Assembly (NCBI GenBank): GCA_037783545.1
Contig: JBBELK010000011.1
Span: 124,001 to 188,000, forward strand
Direction of reading: 5' to 3'
Length of the DNA: 64,000 nt
Origin: Henricia sp. BOLD:AAB3569
Lineage: Eukaryota; Echinodermata; Asteroidea; Spinulosida; Echinasteridae
The notes beneath the pieces were generated by a model. That model ran no database searches. It was given only the letters and a program-made list of their open reading frames with translations, and was not told the origin of the DNA. Shown piece by piece: positions 10,601 to 24,300 of the stretch. Each line of letters starts with the position of its first letter. Position 1 is the first letter of the stretch. A program made the translations under genes and the position numbers.

Positions 10601-13600
10601 TTAACGCCACTGCATCAAAACTTAATGTGCAGAAATCCTCTTGCAAATGTTCTCGCTGTTCAGAAAAAAAGGGGGGAAGAAAAGGAGATTAGAAGCCATT
10701 TTGGTTCCTGGTTTCTTACATTTGATGTTCATCATTACCATCATCATCAAATGTTTAGAAAGTTTGTTTCAAATAAACAAAGTAAGAACTAACTGGTACT
10801 CATCGGATTGGGAGGGGGTTTTGCCGAGGGGGCTATATAGCCCAATTAAAAAAAGCTAGGGGTGCGGGGAAGAGATACAGACAGCGAGGTTTTTCACTTA
10901 TATTTTCCCTTATTTCCCCTCGTTGGGTTTTTTCCCTCCCCCTTTGATTATTTAACTGTAATTGTTTATGGTTCGACTCTGAGTGCCCCTATAAACCAAC
11001 CTCGCCCTCGCCCTCCCCCTCCCCTCCCCTCCCCTCCCCTCCCCTCCCCTCCCCTCCCCTCCCCTCCCCTCCCCTCCCCTCCCCTCCCCTCCCCCCCCCC
11101 CCCCCCCCCTCCCCTCCTCCTACTAACAAATAGTCTGGATCGCCTATGTACACTGTTTTGGCCACATGGTTTCTCTGTTTCCAAGTTGAGGCTGTAAGTC
11201 ACAGCTCTGAGTCTTATTTGCACTATCGTTGTCTGTTATGACATTTATTTATTTGAAACATTACCAGATGCATATTGATGTAGTTTGCCAGGTGTTTAAG
11301 GGCTGCCTCTGTGGGAACATTCTGAAGACAATTTGTAAGGAGAAGGTGGGGTGCAAGACTTTGGGCCAACCTACAGGGACAAAACAAGTCATTTTAAATT
11401 CTTGAAACGTTAACATTTAATAGACCTTTATCACAATGCGGCCATGTTCCCTTTTCCCTATTAAATTAACGTAACCAAACCAAAGTTGGTTTGGTCCCGT
11501 GTTGAAAATGTTCATTGTGTGCATCACAATGACATTATGACACACTCGTAGCGCGTAACGTGCAGCACGGACAATGATTCTCTCAAAACAACGAAATATT
11601 ACATGCGCGATCACGCAGATGCGTGCGTACGCACTGATCATGCCTGACACGTACTTTGAGAAACAAGACAAAGATGGATGTGCTGTGATAAAGGTCAATT
11701 GTCAACATAACTCTTTTGGCCTTTCAGTGTGACAGTTTCAAAACTTATTGAGAATCAGATGTCATTCCACATAATCAAACACTATAATCACATTCAAAAT
11801 GTACGTTCATCCAACTGGACAGCCTGTAAAAAGCACATCAGTGAGTGTAGTGTGTTGAATCCAAGACTATGGTCAATATCCACAGATCGTGGGTTTGAAT
11901 CCCATCCCGGCTTGTCCATGGTACGTATGCTCTTGGGCAAGGCACTTTGCCATGAATTGCCTCTCTCCAACCAGGAGGAAATGGGTACCTGTGAGGGTAG
12001 TGAAAGATGATGTGTTTGATTAGTCCCTGTGCGCATAAGCAGCACGGGACTGTATACTCCCCAGGGAGCTGAGAAGGATTAAGGAATGATATTACTGAGC
12101 CCAATGACCAGGGGTAATAATGCAGAAAGCACATTGGAGATCTGTCTGATCTGTAATGCGCTATATAAGAACTGTCTATCGCCCTCACGTTATTTGATTG
12201 GCTACTTCAAGACCAGCTTCTAGCTGAAGACATTGGTTTGAATCCCCAGACGCAGCTTGTGACAATCTCTGCAATCGAGCTGTGAATACTTGGAGGAGCC
12301 AGGGACAGTCTGGGCCAATGGAGGGGTCAATCTGATGCACGGGTGCAGGCCAGACTGCAAGAAGCTCCTGAGGAATGCAACAAACAAACTTGAGATGAAA
12401 AACAATATGTGAACTCTGCATTTAACATGGCTAATTTCATAAAGCTGTTCAACAGAAACATTTGTTTGCTTTATAAAAATGGGATAGCAGTCAAAATCTT
12501 ATGTGATGTGTATTACAATGGACCGGTGTTCTGCTATTCTTGCTAAGAACACAAGTTGACATACAACTGTAGGAAGAGGGGAGGGGGGCGGGATGGGTTT
12601 TGAGGGCCACATAGGACTTTACATGTACTGTAAAATGTTGACATTTCACGCTAGTGACAAAAAATGTTGATAAGTAGTATTTCCAGAAGGAGGGAGGGAG
12701 TTGAAATACTACTCTCTTTGGACGGCCAAATTGACATATTTTGAGTTTTTCTGAGATTTGAACCCGTTACCTGCAAGAGCTGTATCATTTCCTGACAAGA
12801 CGATGAACAGTCATTGGCTCTGTTTGCACCCTGGCTACTTCTTGCCTCATGAGGGCAGTATTCCATAGTACTAAGGGAAGCAGGTTCCCTTAAACAATCC
12901 AGTAGGGCATTGAGAATGACTGTGCTGGCATTCACGTAGACAGCAATTGGGCTTCCTTGGTCTGATGTTGATTGTGCAAGTCTTGACAAGAATTGAGTGT
13001 ACAGAGCCCAGTGATGGTAACGCTTCCTGGCAGTATAAAGGATCATCAATGTCTGAAATTATTTTGGATTTTAGGCGCCGATTTCACAAAGCGCTAAGAC
13101 ACGTCTTAGAAAGGGTCACTCTTCTTATCTTGGGACGTTGGTATGGGACATACTGAACTCGTCTTAACTTTGTGAAATCGATCCCAGGTCTCAGTGGCTA
13201 GTTGATAATTTGTACTAACTGGCGAGACCTGTTACTTGATTTAAATACATGACCAGGGGCCGATTTCACAAAGCACTCAGACGCGTCTTAGGAAGGGTCA
13301 CTCTTCTTATCATGGAATGCTGATATGGGAATTAGGACGCATTGAGCTTGTTAAAAAACTCAGATTGGAATCTTCTAAGAAACATTAATTCACGTACTAG
13401 AGAGTAAAAAGCTTACCGCTGCATCTGTGTGAGAGCGTCTTGGCACAAGTGTATTCTTAGCTCCATGTGAACCCACTCTGCAAGACTCAACTTAAAGAAA
13501 AACAAAACAATTAATACAGTCAGAATAAGATTTATTGGTTTATAACAGATAAGTGTTTTTTCAAGCTAAATAATAATTCTCACTTCTGCATATTGGCTTA

Positions 13601-16600
13601 AAGACACAATTATAGACTCTTTTCACCTGTTGCCATGTTAAGGGGCAGATTTTCTTATTTAAATGATGTGACATGCAATAGATCCACAAAGCACCCACTC
13701 ATGCATGACGCACAGTGACAATGTGGTTGCACCCCAAGATGGCCGCTGTGCAAAGAGTCTATACAATAGCAGTGATCTTGACTCAAACCACCGACCTTCA
13801 GCTGAAACGTTTAACTCTTTCAGTACCCATTGTTGTTGACATTTAACCCCCAAGTGCCCAACATTTTGTGTTTTTCATAATTTTGTTGAAATTGAAGTCA
13901 TACATATGCGACGGTTGGCGTGTTGGAAGAAAACGATAGCACTTTCAGAGTCCTATACAATAGATCGTATGTGTACGACCTTAGCACTGAAAGAGTTAAT
14001 AAGCTATCCACTAGACCACTACACCTCCAAGACATAAAACAAGAAGCAACTGAAATACCTCAGTGTCCAATCGAGAGGGGCATCCCTGTTCCTTATTTGA
14101 GATAGTTTCTGATGCTAACGAGACATTCCCAGACATTAACAGTGTGTTCAGTTGGCTCGAAGTTGGGATAAATTCTGGATGACTGGCTGGGTGGAGTCTT
14201 GATTGAAGATATACATGCTACATTAAACAAAAATATAGTCCAACCTCGATATTACACTACTCATAATAAGTTAGGGATATTGTGGGGTATACGCAGATAT
14301 TTTATTGAGGGTATGCATTCCGCTTGAATGATTTTGTATATTATTAGACAATTGACAGTGCAATGGCCACTTTTGAGGAATCCTTGGTATGAATACCAGA
14401 AAGAAATTATAATAACAATAATAATAATAATAATAAGAACCTATTATTATTAGAAACCACTACACATAACAAAACACTAAATTTATTATCTTACATGTTT
14501 GCTAAATACATTTTGTTATCTAAAAAAAACACCTCTTACCAAACACATGTACAAATAGAGAATAATTTATGATTATTCCTCCTCTTCCACTCTCCCCTCC
14601 CCCCCCCCCCCTCCCCTGGGCCCCCAAAAAAATAAATAAATACCTTTTTCTTAAGTTCTGATGGAATGCAGTAATTTTGACTAGATCTGCTAAGTTCAGA
14701 AGTACTTGATAAACAAGCTTTGCAGAACCTGTAGATAGAAAAACAAATTATTTTCAAATTTTGAAAATGGGTAAAATTCTTTAAAGGCGTCACCTTTAGG
14801 GTAAAGGTAACACTCTTACTACGACATGTTTTCAAGGTCTGTACAGGTGAGCCCCTGCTAGCGGCCTACGGCCGGAGGTAGACTTTTCTCAAGCCGCTGT
14901 GAATGGCGCAATGTAGTTAAAGGAAAGGACAGTGTTTAGTATACCGCGGTGTAAGATTTACATACCTGAGTGCAAACTTCATTTCATCTCCAGTGCGGTG
15001 GTCAATTTCCCTGCAAATGAGGTTGAGAATGGACATCTGGTCCGGTTCCGACTCCCTGTCATCATGCTCACATCTATGTCTGTAGTGAGTCTGTAGCTTG
15101 ACTTTTGGCATCCTCTCTCCCAGGGCATTGATGTGTATCAATAGAGCTGCCAGTGCAGCAATGTGCTCCTCAGATAAAACATCTCCCTGAGAAACAGGAA
15201 AATACAAACTTAGTACTGACACCATTATCTCAATTTGTTTGGATTTGGCGTTTATTGCATTTTGCGATGAAACTCTTGATATACGCACCTGGTGGCAAAT
15301 GATGGTAAACAACCTGTGACAGAAGGGGTGATACAGCGCCCCCTGGGTAGCAAACAGACTGGCAAAGTTTTCAGTGACACTTGCAGTGGGACATTTGGCC
15401 TTGATCAGAAGTGCGTGAGTCTTGCAGAAACATGTGAGGAGCATGTCAATCACCTGCAAAATAAACAAAACAGTTCATTCTCCATAGAGTGCTATGGGGT
15501 ACGCCTGCACCTTATGCCAATGTATAAAGCGGGCATCCCACTGTCAGATTTTTGTACAAGTACGATTGTGTATAGAGTCTATAGACAGTCTCTAGTAATC
15601 GTACCAATTCGTAGCAAAAATCGCACACTGGAAGGCACATTGCATACCAGCCGTCTACAGTTGGAGATGCACCTTACACACGGGTGTGCCTTATACATGG
15701 GATTTTACGATACCCACCTGCATAATAGACGGATCAATAAAGGTTTCTCCATAGATGTCCAAGACAATGTGTCTGGCGTCCTCGTTGTTAGGGACACTAA
15801 CAGGTTTAACATCCAACTGCTCCAAAACAGTCGTCAATCGTCCTGATAATAATGCAACGTGCCGTGAGATGTCTGTGTGATAAATATACACAATGATTTC
15901 AAAATCCTCACTGACAGTGAATCTGGTTGCCCCACTGGACAATAATACCAACTCTAGCATTTTTGCCAAAATCTGTTGTTTTATATGGACCAAACTTGTC
16001 AACAATTCATCACAGTTACGTACCATTTCCAACATGGTGGGGAGCAATTCTATTGACCACTCTCACAGAAATCATCTTTGTAGGAAATATACTACTGTGT
16101 ATTAAAGGCCCATTGTATCATTTGCAATGACCCAATTTTGTTTTTCGTGCTTTGACAAGAAAAACGTTAGTCAATGTGTTGATAGCAATGGTAACAAACA
16201 CTACATGAATGTATTTCCGTCCAAAATGGTATTTCAAAAAAGTCCTGTGCACGGGACTTTTTTACCATTCACTTGTACACAAAATCCATTTATAGATTTT
16301 CAAGGTTTTCTGAAGCATTGATGCATCCAAGTAGCTAAAATTTCTTCAGGCTAGTTTACCAACATTCTTCCTTAGATATGTTACACTCTTATTCCACAAA
16401 TCTGTCAAAAGTTTTATCTTGCAAATGATACATAGGGCCTTAAACGCCATCAAGTATGCGCACGCACATCCTGGAAAATGTTCCAAACAAGTGCGCAAGT
16501 TGCTCAAAATTTGATGCGCGTCACAAAGACTAACGCTCAAGATCCTGATGCACGTGACAATATGTAGGAAGTGACATGATTTGAGAGAGATCAATAAATG

Positions 16601-18303
16601 TACTTGATGAGTACCAATCTTTCAAATCAAATGTTTTCATCAAAACGCTTCCTTACCAGCATATTGAGATGTCTGGTGACTGGACTCCTTTATCAGTAAC
16701 CTGGGCAGTGATTCCACATATTCAAGGAGCCTGCCCATGGGTTCTATCGTCATATCATCCAAATCTTCTGATGAAACTCCTGAGGCAATATTATGACAAA
16801 TCGTTGTTAGTGTTTATCAAATGTTCCACATTCATTATCAGAAATATAGGACGTAACCAGGACGTCCGAAAATGTAACGCAAGTGTCCGTCCCGGTTACA
16901 AGCGTATATTGGAAATTTGTACACAGGGTTTTTAGAAAGGCACTATTTGTAACCCTTTTTGGGCCTACGTTATCTCTTCAGAACAACTGAAACTTATTTC
17001 TTTTATTTTGAGACCAGACAAAGGTATTTTCTTTGAAAATGTGGTCTGTATTGCCACAATGCCCCCTTTACTGTGGAAAGACCCAATTACAAAATGGCAT
17101 CAATTTATACACACCTTCCAGCAGTATTCGGAGCTCAGCTGCACAAGCTTCTGTGTATTTATTGTACATCAGTGAGGGAATTTTATCAGCACTGCAAAAG
17201 TCAAACATTTCAGATAATTAAACACCAAAATCAATGGGTTTATCCCTCAGAATTCAAATCAACTTTTCCCGAGGGAGTACAATAAATGTAGCTTACTGCA
17301 TGTCCTTCATTTTACTGTTTGTCAAATTTTTCACAATTCTACAAAGTTTAGTATTTTTCAAGACCCCCTCTCTTGCTCCGAAATACTCCTCATCAACAAT
17401 TGTTGTCAGTACCTTGAAAAGTCAACATTTTACAGTGTATGTAAAGTTGTATGCGGCCCTCAACCTGCCTCTCTCTTCCTACGCTCTGTAGACGCGTGAA
17501 AATGTTGACAACTTTGGACAGACCCTAAACTACCCTGGTAGTAAAAATTCAACTTGACATACCTTTTCAAGGCTTCAATGAATTTCATCTTGCTGTCTGG
17601 AATATCTGGTAACTAAAATGAGAATGTACAAAAGAGAAAAGAAGTAATCTAAATTAAAACAATTTTATTCCTTTGCGTAAAGCCCGGTTCATACTTCACG
17701 CGAAAGCAAACGCGAACGCGAATCTCACGGCAATGTGACGTCAAACATTTCGCGGCGAACATTCGCGCAAGTTGAAACTAGTTCAACTTTTTGCGAATTC
17801 GCTGCGCGAAACAATCGTTGTGACGTCAAATTCGCATTCGCGTTCGCGTCCGCATGAAGTATGAACCGGGCTTAATTTGTCAATTACAGACACACCGAGG
17901 TTTTTATGAGTAAAATAAAAGAATTTCAACATTTCTAGAAACTTACCATTCTCGGGGTAAACAAGGAATGGTAAAAGGAAAAAGAAGTGATCTAAATTTA
18001 AACAATTTTTATTCCTTTGTGTAATTTGTCAATTACAGACACACTGAGGTTTTTATTAGTAATAGAAAAGAATTTTAATATTTCCAGAAACTTACCATTC
18101 TCGGGGTAAACAGAGTTGGAAGGAACTGCCCCATGTAGTATGGACGTCTGAAAATACTGCAGTAAAAAAAACATAAGAAACGAATCATTTAGTGACATTG
18201 TGATCCAGACGTTTCAAACACCTTAAACCTAATCTCCAGGGTCTGTGAGAAACCATTGATTCTGCAAGATTAAGGAACACGATGGTTATTTTCAAAATCG
18301 TGT

Positions 18304-18345
<42 letters not shown>

Positions 18346-21300
18346 GGGAGCAACCTTTACCTGGCCTGCAAAACTCTTTCATGGATGCGACCTGTCTTCT
18401 CAAATGTTGTTACGGCAATTTCAACATCATCCACTGCCAACTTGTTCTAATTAGAAAAAAGAAAAAGAAAATGTTTTGGGATTTTTAGAGAACATATTGT
18501 TTTTTAGGATACAAGAAAACATTTTTAGTCTATATTTCATTTAAATATGGTGCATAGTAGCTCAATTTGACCTCAGCAAAATACTGAATATACCCCAAAC
18601 TGACCGTTTACAACTTACTGAGAAATGGCATGAAACAAACCATTTAATACTTAATGCTTACCTGTACCCTGTTTTCAGTGCTAGATTGTGCAAAATCATT
18701 AGTCTGCCAGCTTTCCTGTACACGGAAAAAATTGTATTATAATAAAAAGCAAATATGTAAATAAAATAAATTACTCCAGGGCACTGATATAAAAAAAAGC
18801 TTTCATAGCGAAGTCAACGTTTTTAGATGCAAGTAGCTCATGCTGAGAATCCTACCTTGAAATCTGCCAGTCTTGTTTTGGCTAATGCTATATAGTCCAT
18901 GAGATCTGCTCTACTCTTGAGAGGCGCATGGGGCGGATGCTTCACATGTGCCTGCATAATAAAAGGTTGTGCTAACGTTAAGGCTATGTCACGACCGCGG
19001 TGTGCTTAAACAGTGCGTCCTTGAACACGGATATGGTTGCGTCACTAAAGCTAGCAAACGATTGACAGTGCTTAGGTTACGGTCTCCCGTTAGCACAAAA
19101 TCGGCTGCTAAACAGCGTCATGAAATTGGCCCCTGAGCTGAGATTATCAATTGACAAAAAAGTCAAGAAATTGTCCGAAAAATCTCCCAATACTAATAAT
19201 GTCCTTCTCTCAGTTTAAAAAATCTGGAAAACAATCTCATGCATGTTTAGGTCATACTTACCTTCAAGCACTGCACTGGCTCATACGGCACAAGCCCATT
19301 CAGAAACTTGATAAAGAAGGCAATGGTTTTAGTTGAAGAGGCATGCACAGCCGATGGACCGCCAAACTGATCCTGAAATAATGAGAGACAAAGGTTGAAT
19401 TAAGCAACCGTGGTCCAAAAAGGCTTCATTTTTTATTGTTGATCCAGTTTTCAATTCCTGCTCATGGAGGATGGGAGGCTGCCAAAAGACAACCTGTATG
19501 GACAACTGGCTCCTGGCACCAGACGAGTGGGTCGTCCCAAACTTCGCTTTAAGGACACCTGCAAGAGAGACCTGAATATCTCCCCGGACAGCTGAGAGAT
19601 ACAGGCCAAAGATCGAGATGTCTGGCGTCGGACTGTTCGCAAGGGCATAGCAGACGCAGACATAAGTAGAGGTCAGCTCTCAGCAGAGATAGAGGAGGTT
19701 GCAGAAGAAGCATGCTGCAGCAACCCTTACTCTTCTGTACATCTGTACCACGTGCAATAGAGACTGTCACTCGCACATCGGTCTATACAGCCACAACAAA
19801 CGATGTCAAGACCCTACGACAACACTCAAGGGGCGCATCTAGCACGGTCTTCCGAGACTGAGCTGCCAATGATGATGATGGATACCAGAAAAAAATTAAA
19901 TATAATGAAATAAAATAAAATAGTTTAACAATTTTATTTTTTGCCGGTTGCCTGAACAAGTAAGTGTTTCCATGTTTCTGCCCTTTATTTAGCCAGTTTT
20001 ATATCTCCAAACACTTTTGGTCATGAGAATCTGTAACGAAACTGTCACTAACCTGAAACCACTGAGCATATGAGGGGAAGTCATGTGACCCTTCGGCAGC
20101 AGCCTGTCTGGCCAATAGGAATGCAGCGTGCAAAACAAACAAACAATTGCTCTCAAGTGATTCCTTCAGTAGACTGGAAACCAATCCTACCAAAGGAAGA
20201 GAACATTTTAATTACTGGCAATAACATTTGGGTGATATCATGTCTATCAATTAAAGATAATAGTTTAAAAACTTTGAACAAAACAATCATTTTTTACCAA
20301 AATGTTCTCAATCACGAAATCTGTTATTTATATTTATCTTTTAATCTTATCTAACCAAGAAAGCCCCATCATTTCTACAAACTGCTCTCCCTGCAGTTTA
20401 ATAGGAAGGGTGCTGAACGGTTGAGAAAATTCAATACTTGGATGAACAGGATTCGAACCTGGGCCACAGAGGTGGAAGGTGAGGAAAGTACCAGCACACC
20501 AACTCAATTTCCCACATGAAGACTTTTTTCAAGCTTTTGTAGTTAGTTACAGGTCAGAGTTGGCAAAGTAGTCAACTCCAAAAAAATCTGATCCTGTTTT
20601 ACCTTTGATATTTGATGGACCGTTCCTGAAACACACACAGAATACTGATACCAGAACAAGGATGTGTTGCCAGTTCACCTGCAATAAGCAAACACATTTT
20701 CAAAACACAGGTCTTAATCCTCAAAAAAAATGCAAGTTTTTATTAAAATGTTTTGGCAAGGAACCAAGCACAAAGTTTTAATAAAATCATATTGGAAATG
20801 TTGCAGAATTATGTACCTTTTGGCCCTCTATCACCTTTTCCAACAGTGGACATATTTGTACCTCGTCAAGGGCAAGTAGCAATTGATTAAACATTGCAAT
20901 GACAGCCTGAGGTGCCTTGGCATAGGTCCAATGACTATGCTGCTTAGTAATAGCCGTGGTCACTGTAACAGAAGAAAATAGAATTAAAATAATGATTTAG
21001 TTATTGTGGTTTACTCTCACAGTGCTCTTGCACTTTGTGATATGGATTCAGATTAGAGTATTTGCAGAGACCTGTGATGGACGCACAGGGCACATTCAAA
21101 TCCCTATTCCTGTATTATCGACATTCAAAACTCTGTTCTCATATTCCAACAAAAGATTGAAGAAATTTCAAGTACATGGAAATGAGAACTTGCAGAAACT
21201 TGTGATGAACATACAAAGTTAGGACTGGCAGAGACATTTGCAGAGACTGGTGATGGACTCCGTTATAACACCAGATATGGAACGCAGCACCGAAAGAAAT

Positions 21301-24300
21301 ATTGGGTTTGCAGCAAAAACATGGGGAGTATACCACTGTGCCTCATAGCACAGCCGGTAGAGCATCTGCCCGGTGTGTCAGAGGTCTTGAGGAAAACCTC
21401 ACTGTGCCTTATAGCTCAGCTGGTAGAGCATCTGCCTGGTAAGTCGGAGGTCTCGGGTTCAAATCCCAACGAGGCCCAAATGATTTTTCTCTCATCCCTT
21501 ATTTGGTTGTCTTACCATTTTCATCCGAATCCCAGCGTAGAAGATTACACATTTGTGTCTTAAAGAACCTCTTGACAGTGTCTTGGTCTAAGACAGGATG
21601 GCATCTCACTAACTCAAACAGATTCCCTACAAGATGGTTCAGGTTGCATGGTTCATCACTTAGCTGGCTCTGGGATTTGTACAATTCTGGAGGGGGGGGG
21701 GGGGGGGAATTCAACAGAAAATTAAAATTAAAATCAATTAAGAGACTGTCTGAGCTGGAATGTGTATATTTTAGACAACCATGTAACTAAACAGGGTGAA
21801 AACTGAATTCAAATTGATTTTAAGCCCAAGACGAATGAGAATAAAGACGTTCTTAAGACTACTCAGAATAAATTTGTAACTAAGCTTGTATTAGTTACAT
21901 GTACATACCCATTAGGATCCAGTCAATAATCTCTTGGGAAGTCTATATGGGACAAAAATAAGTAAACATCGTTGAAAATATTCAAATAAAATCCTGGTAA
22001 TATATGCAGCTAGAATGACATAACAAATACTCAACTCCACAGGGTACATGTTTTGTAAAACGTGAAAATCTTTCTTTCCTTTTTCCCTTTTGAAATGCTT
22101 GTTGACCTGCATATTATGTTTTAACTTTTGTGAAACTGATCTCAGATCATAGTGGCTAGTTGATAATTTGTGCTAACTGGCGAGACCTGTTACTTGATTT
22201 AAATACATGACCAGGGGCCGATTTCACAAAGCACAAAGACACATCTTAGGAAGGGTCACTCTTCTTATCTTGGCACGTTGCTGTAGGACTTGGGACACAT
22301 TGAACTCGTCTTAACTTTTGTCAAATCGATCCCAGGTCACGGTGCCAGTTTGGTAATACTGAAATAATGCCATTTATATTTACAATCATCCGTGCAAGTC
22401 AACAGTGAGCTTGATGGTTACCTCAACAAGTCTCGGGTCCAGAGAATCTTCTGAATATCCGCATCTTACCAGCACTTCCAGGAAATCTAGTAGTTGCAAA
22501 AAGGAAAGAACAAAGAAGTCATATTTGTCACTTCACAATAAATCATTTTGCAGAAAGAGGGTTAGACATTTTACGTAAAATTTACTTTTCACATGGTCAA
22601 AAAGTCATTTGAAACCCAGCAGGTTTCTTTACGCCCATACAACATAACAACGTTTATTTGTTTTCCACGTATACATAAGTACATAAACTGTGGCATGTCT
22701 GCATGTTATATGTTTGACTGTGTGCTGGAAGCTTTACGCAACATAAACATAAAATTATTATCACATTTGGCAACTTTCCTTTCCTCTCACCTCTTTTCAT
22801 TACACTCTTTCTATCCTCAGCGTCTGCTTTCAAGTAGAGATCAGCCATGTTTTTGGCCAAGTTCCGAAGGACTGTCGAATGCCTGAGGTTGCACATTACG
22901 TATCGATCAAGGGGAATGGCCGAGCAAGAATGCAGTTGCCATAACAACTCCAATGGCAGCGAGTCAACCTGCAAAGTTAGAAGATCATGTGGTCCTCATT
23001 GGAAGTGATATAATTGATGTAAAGCGCTGGTGAAACCTTTTTGTAAGAGCGCTATATAAATGCCCAAATTATTATTATTATTATTACCTCACATCTTGGC
23101 ACTCAGTTCATAGTTTAATCTTATAACTTTTGGTAAAGTGGAGGTGGAAATGGCAGGTCTAGTAAAAACAAAATCTATTGTGTCTGCACCATTCTTTTTC
23201 TGTCTCTCTTTCAAGTAAGCAACTTTACCTCTAGCTAGTACCTCAATGTCTAAATTTGGTATCGTGAGAATAAATCTCATTACCTTGGAAGAAAGATTCT
23301 CAATGAAGAGGTTCTTGTTGAGAAGTTGTTGGGAAGATAACGTCTTGACGAGACTCACGACATACTCTAGATTCTTAAGAAACAAATCAAGGAAGAAAAA
23401 AAAATTAGTAATGAATTAAAGTAAATTTTAATTTCAATTTGTTTATTCATCCATAAAGATATTTGATTCAACATAAATTGTTTGAAATATTGGTTTAAAT
23501 ATCAAGCTTCAAATGTTACCACCAAAAGAATACTAACAATTTGACATTCTTAAGAGCATCTATGCCGTTTGCAAAGGTCACTTCCATTGGGAAATCAAAC
23601 AATCTCAGGAAGACAGTAAAAGGACAGCAATGCCAAGACTAGGGTAAGGGAAGCATTTATACCTTCTGGCCTTCACACAATTTGAGGAACCCCGTACCTA
23701 TGCTATAAATCAAATGCAGAGCCTGATACCAGAACCCCCTCCCTTTCATATTAGCTATGCAGATCTATTGACCTTTTCCTCACTGCAGACATCTTGATGC
23801 AGCTGCAGCAATCGACGAATCTCCTCTGCACATTCCCTTGCTGCAATAACGGGGACAGGCGTACCAGTCACATGGGCCCTGGCTTGGATGCAGGCCAAGC
23901 ATGCATCAACTACATGTAGAAAAATAAATATTTGATTGACATTTTCAAGTTTCCCAGGGAGCTTATTTCCAAGATAACAACCCCTGCCTCAACCCCGATC
24001 AAGATTTGTTCTGATTGGTAGAACAAGTGGCCTAGATTACTCAGTTGCTAGCACAACCTTGAGTCTTAAATTCAAATTCTGAATCAGCCAAACATCCTGT
24101 GCTTAATCTGATATTAAAGGCATTCAAGATCTACATTTTTGAAATTGTCGATTTAATTATCACTTCCTTTTAACTTTGGGTCATTTATCACTACTTCTAA
24201 AAACATATTATTTAAACCTGACCATTAAATCATTAAAAAAAATTATCATAAAATGCAAACAAATGTTACTTGGTCTTACTTGACAAATGTTGACTTCGAT

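Noticed and set aside
10862-11223. Proline- or glycine-rich open frames over the CCCCT tract
   Set aside because: Low-complexity DNA read in a stop-free frame.
21407-21478. Functional tRNA-Thr(GGT) gene
   Set aside because: A and B boxes are good but the anticodon and acceptor stems have mismatches, a truncated twin precedes it, and a relative lies at 60655; better read as SINE heads or pseudogenes.
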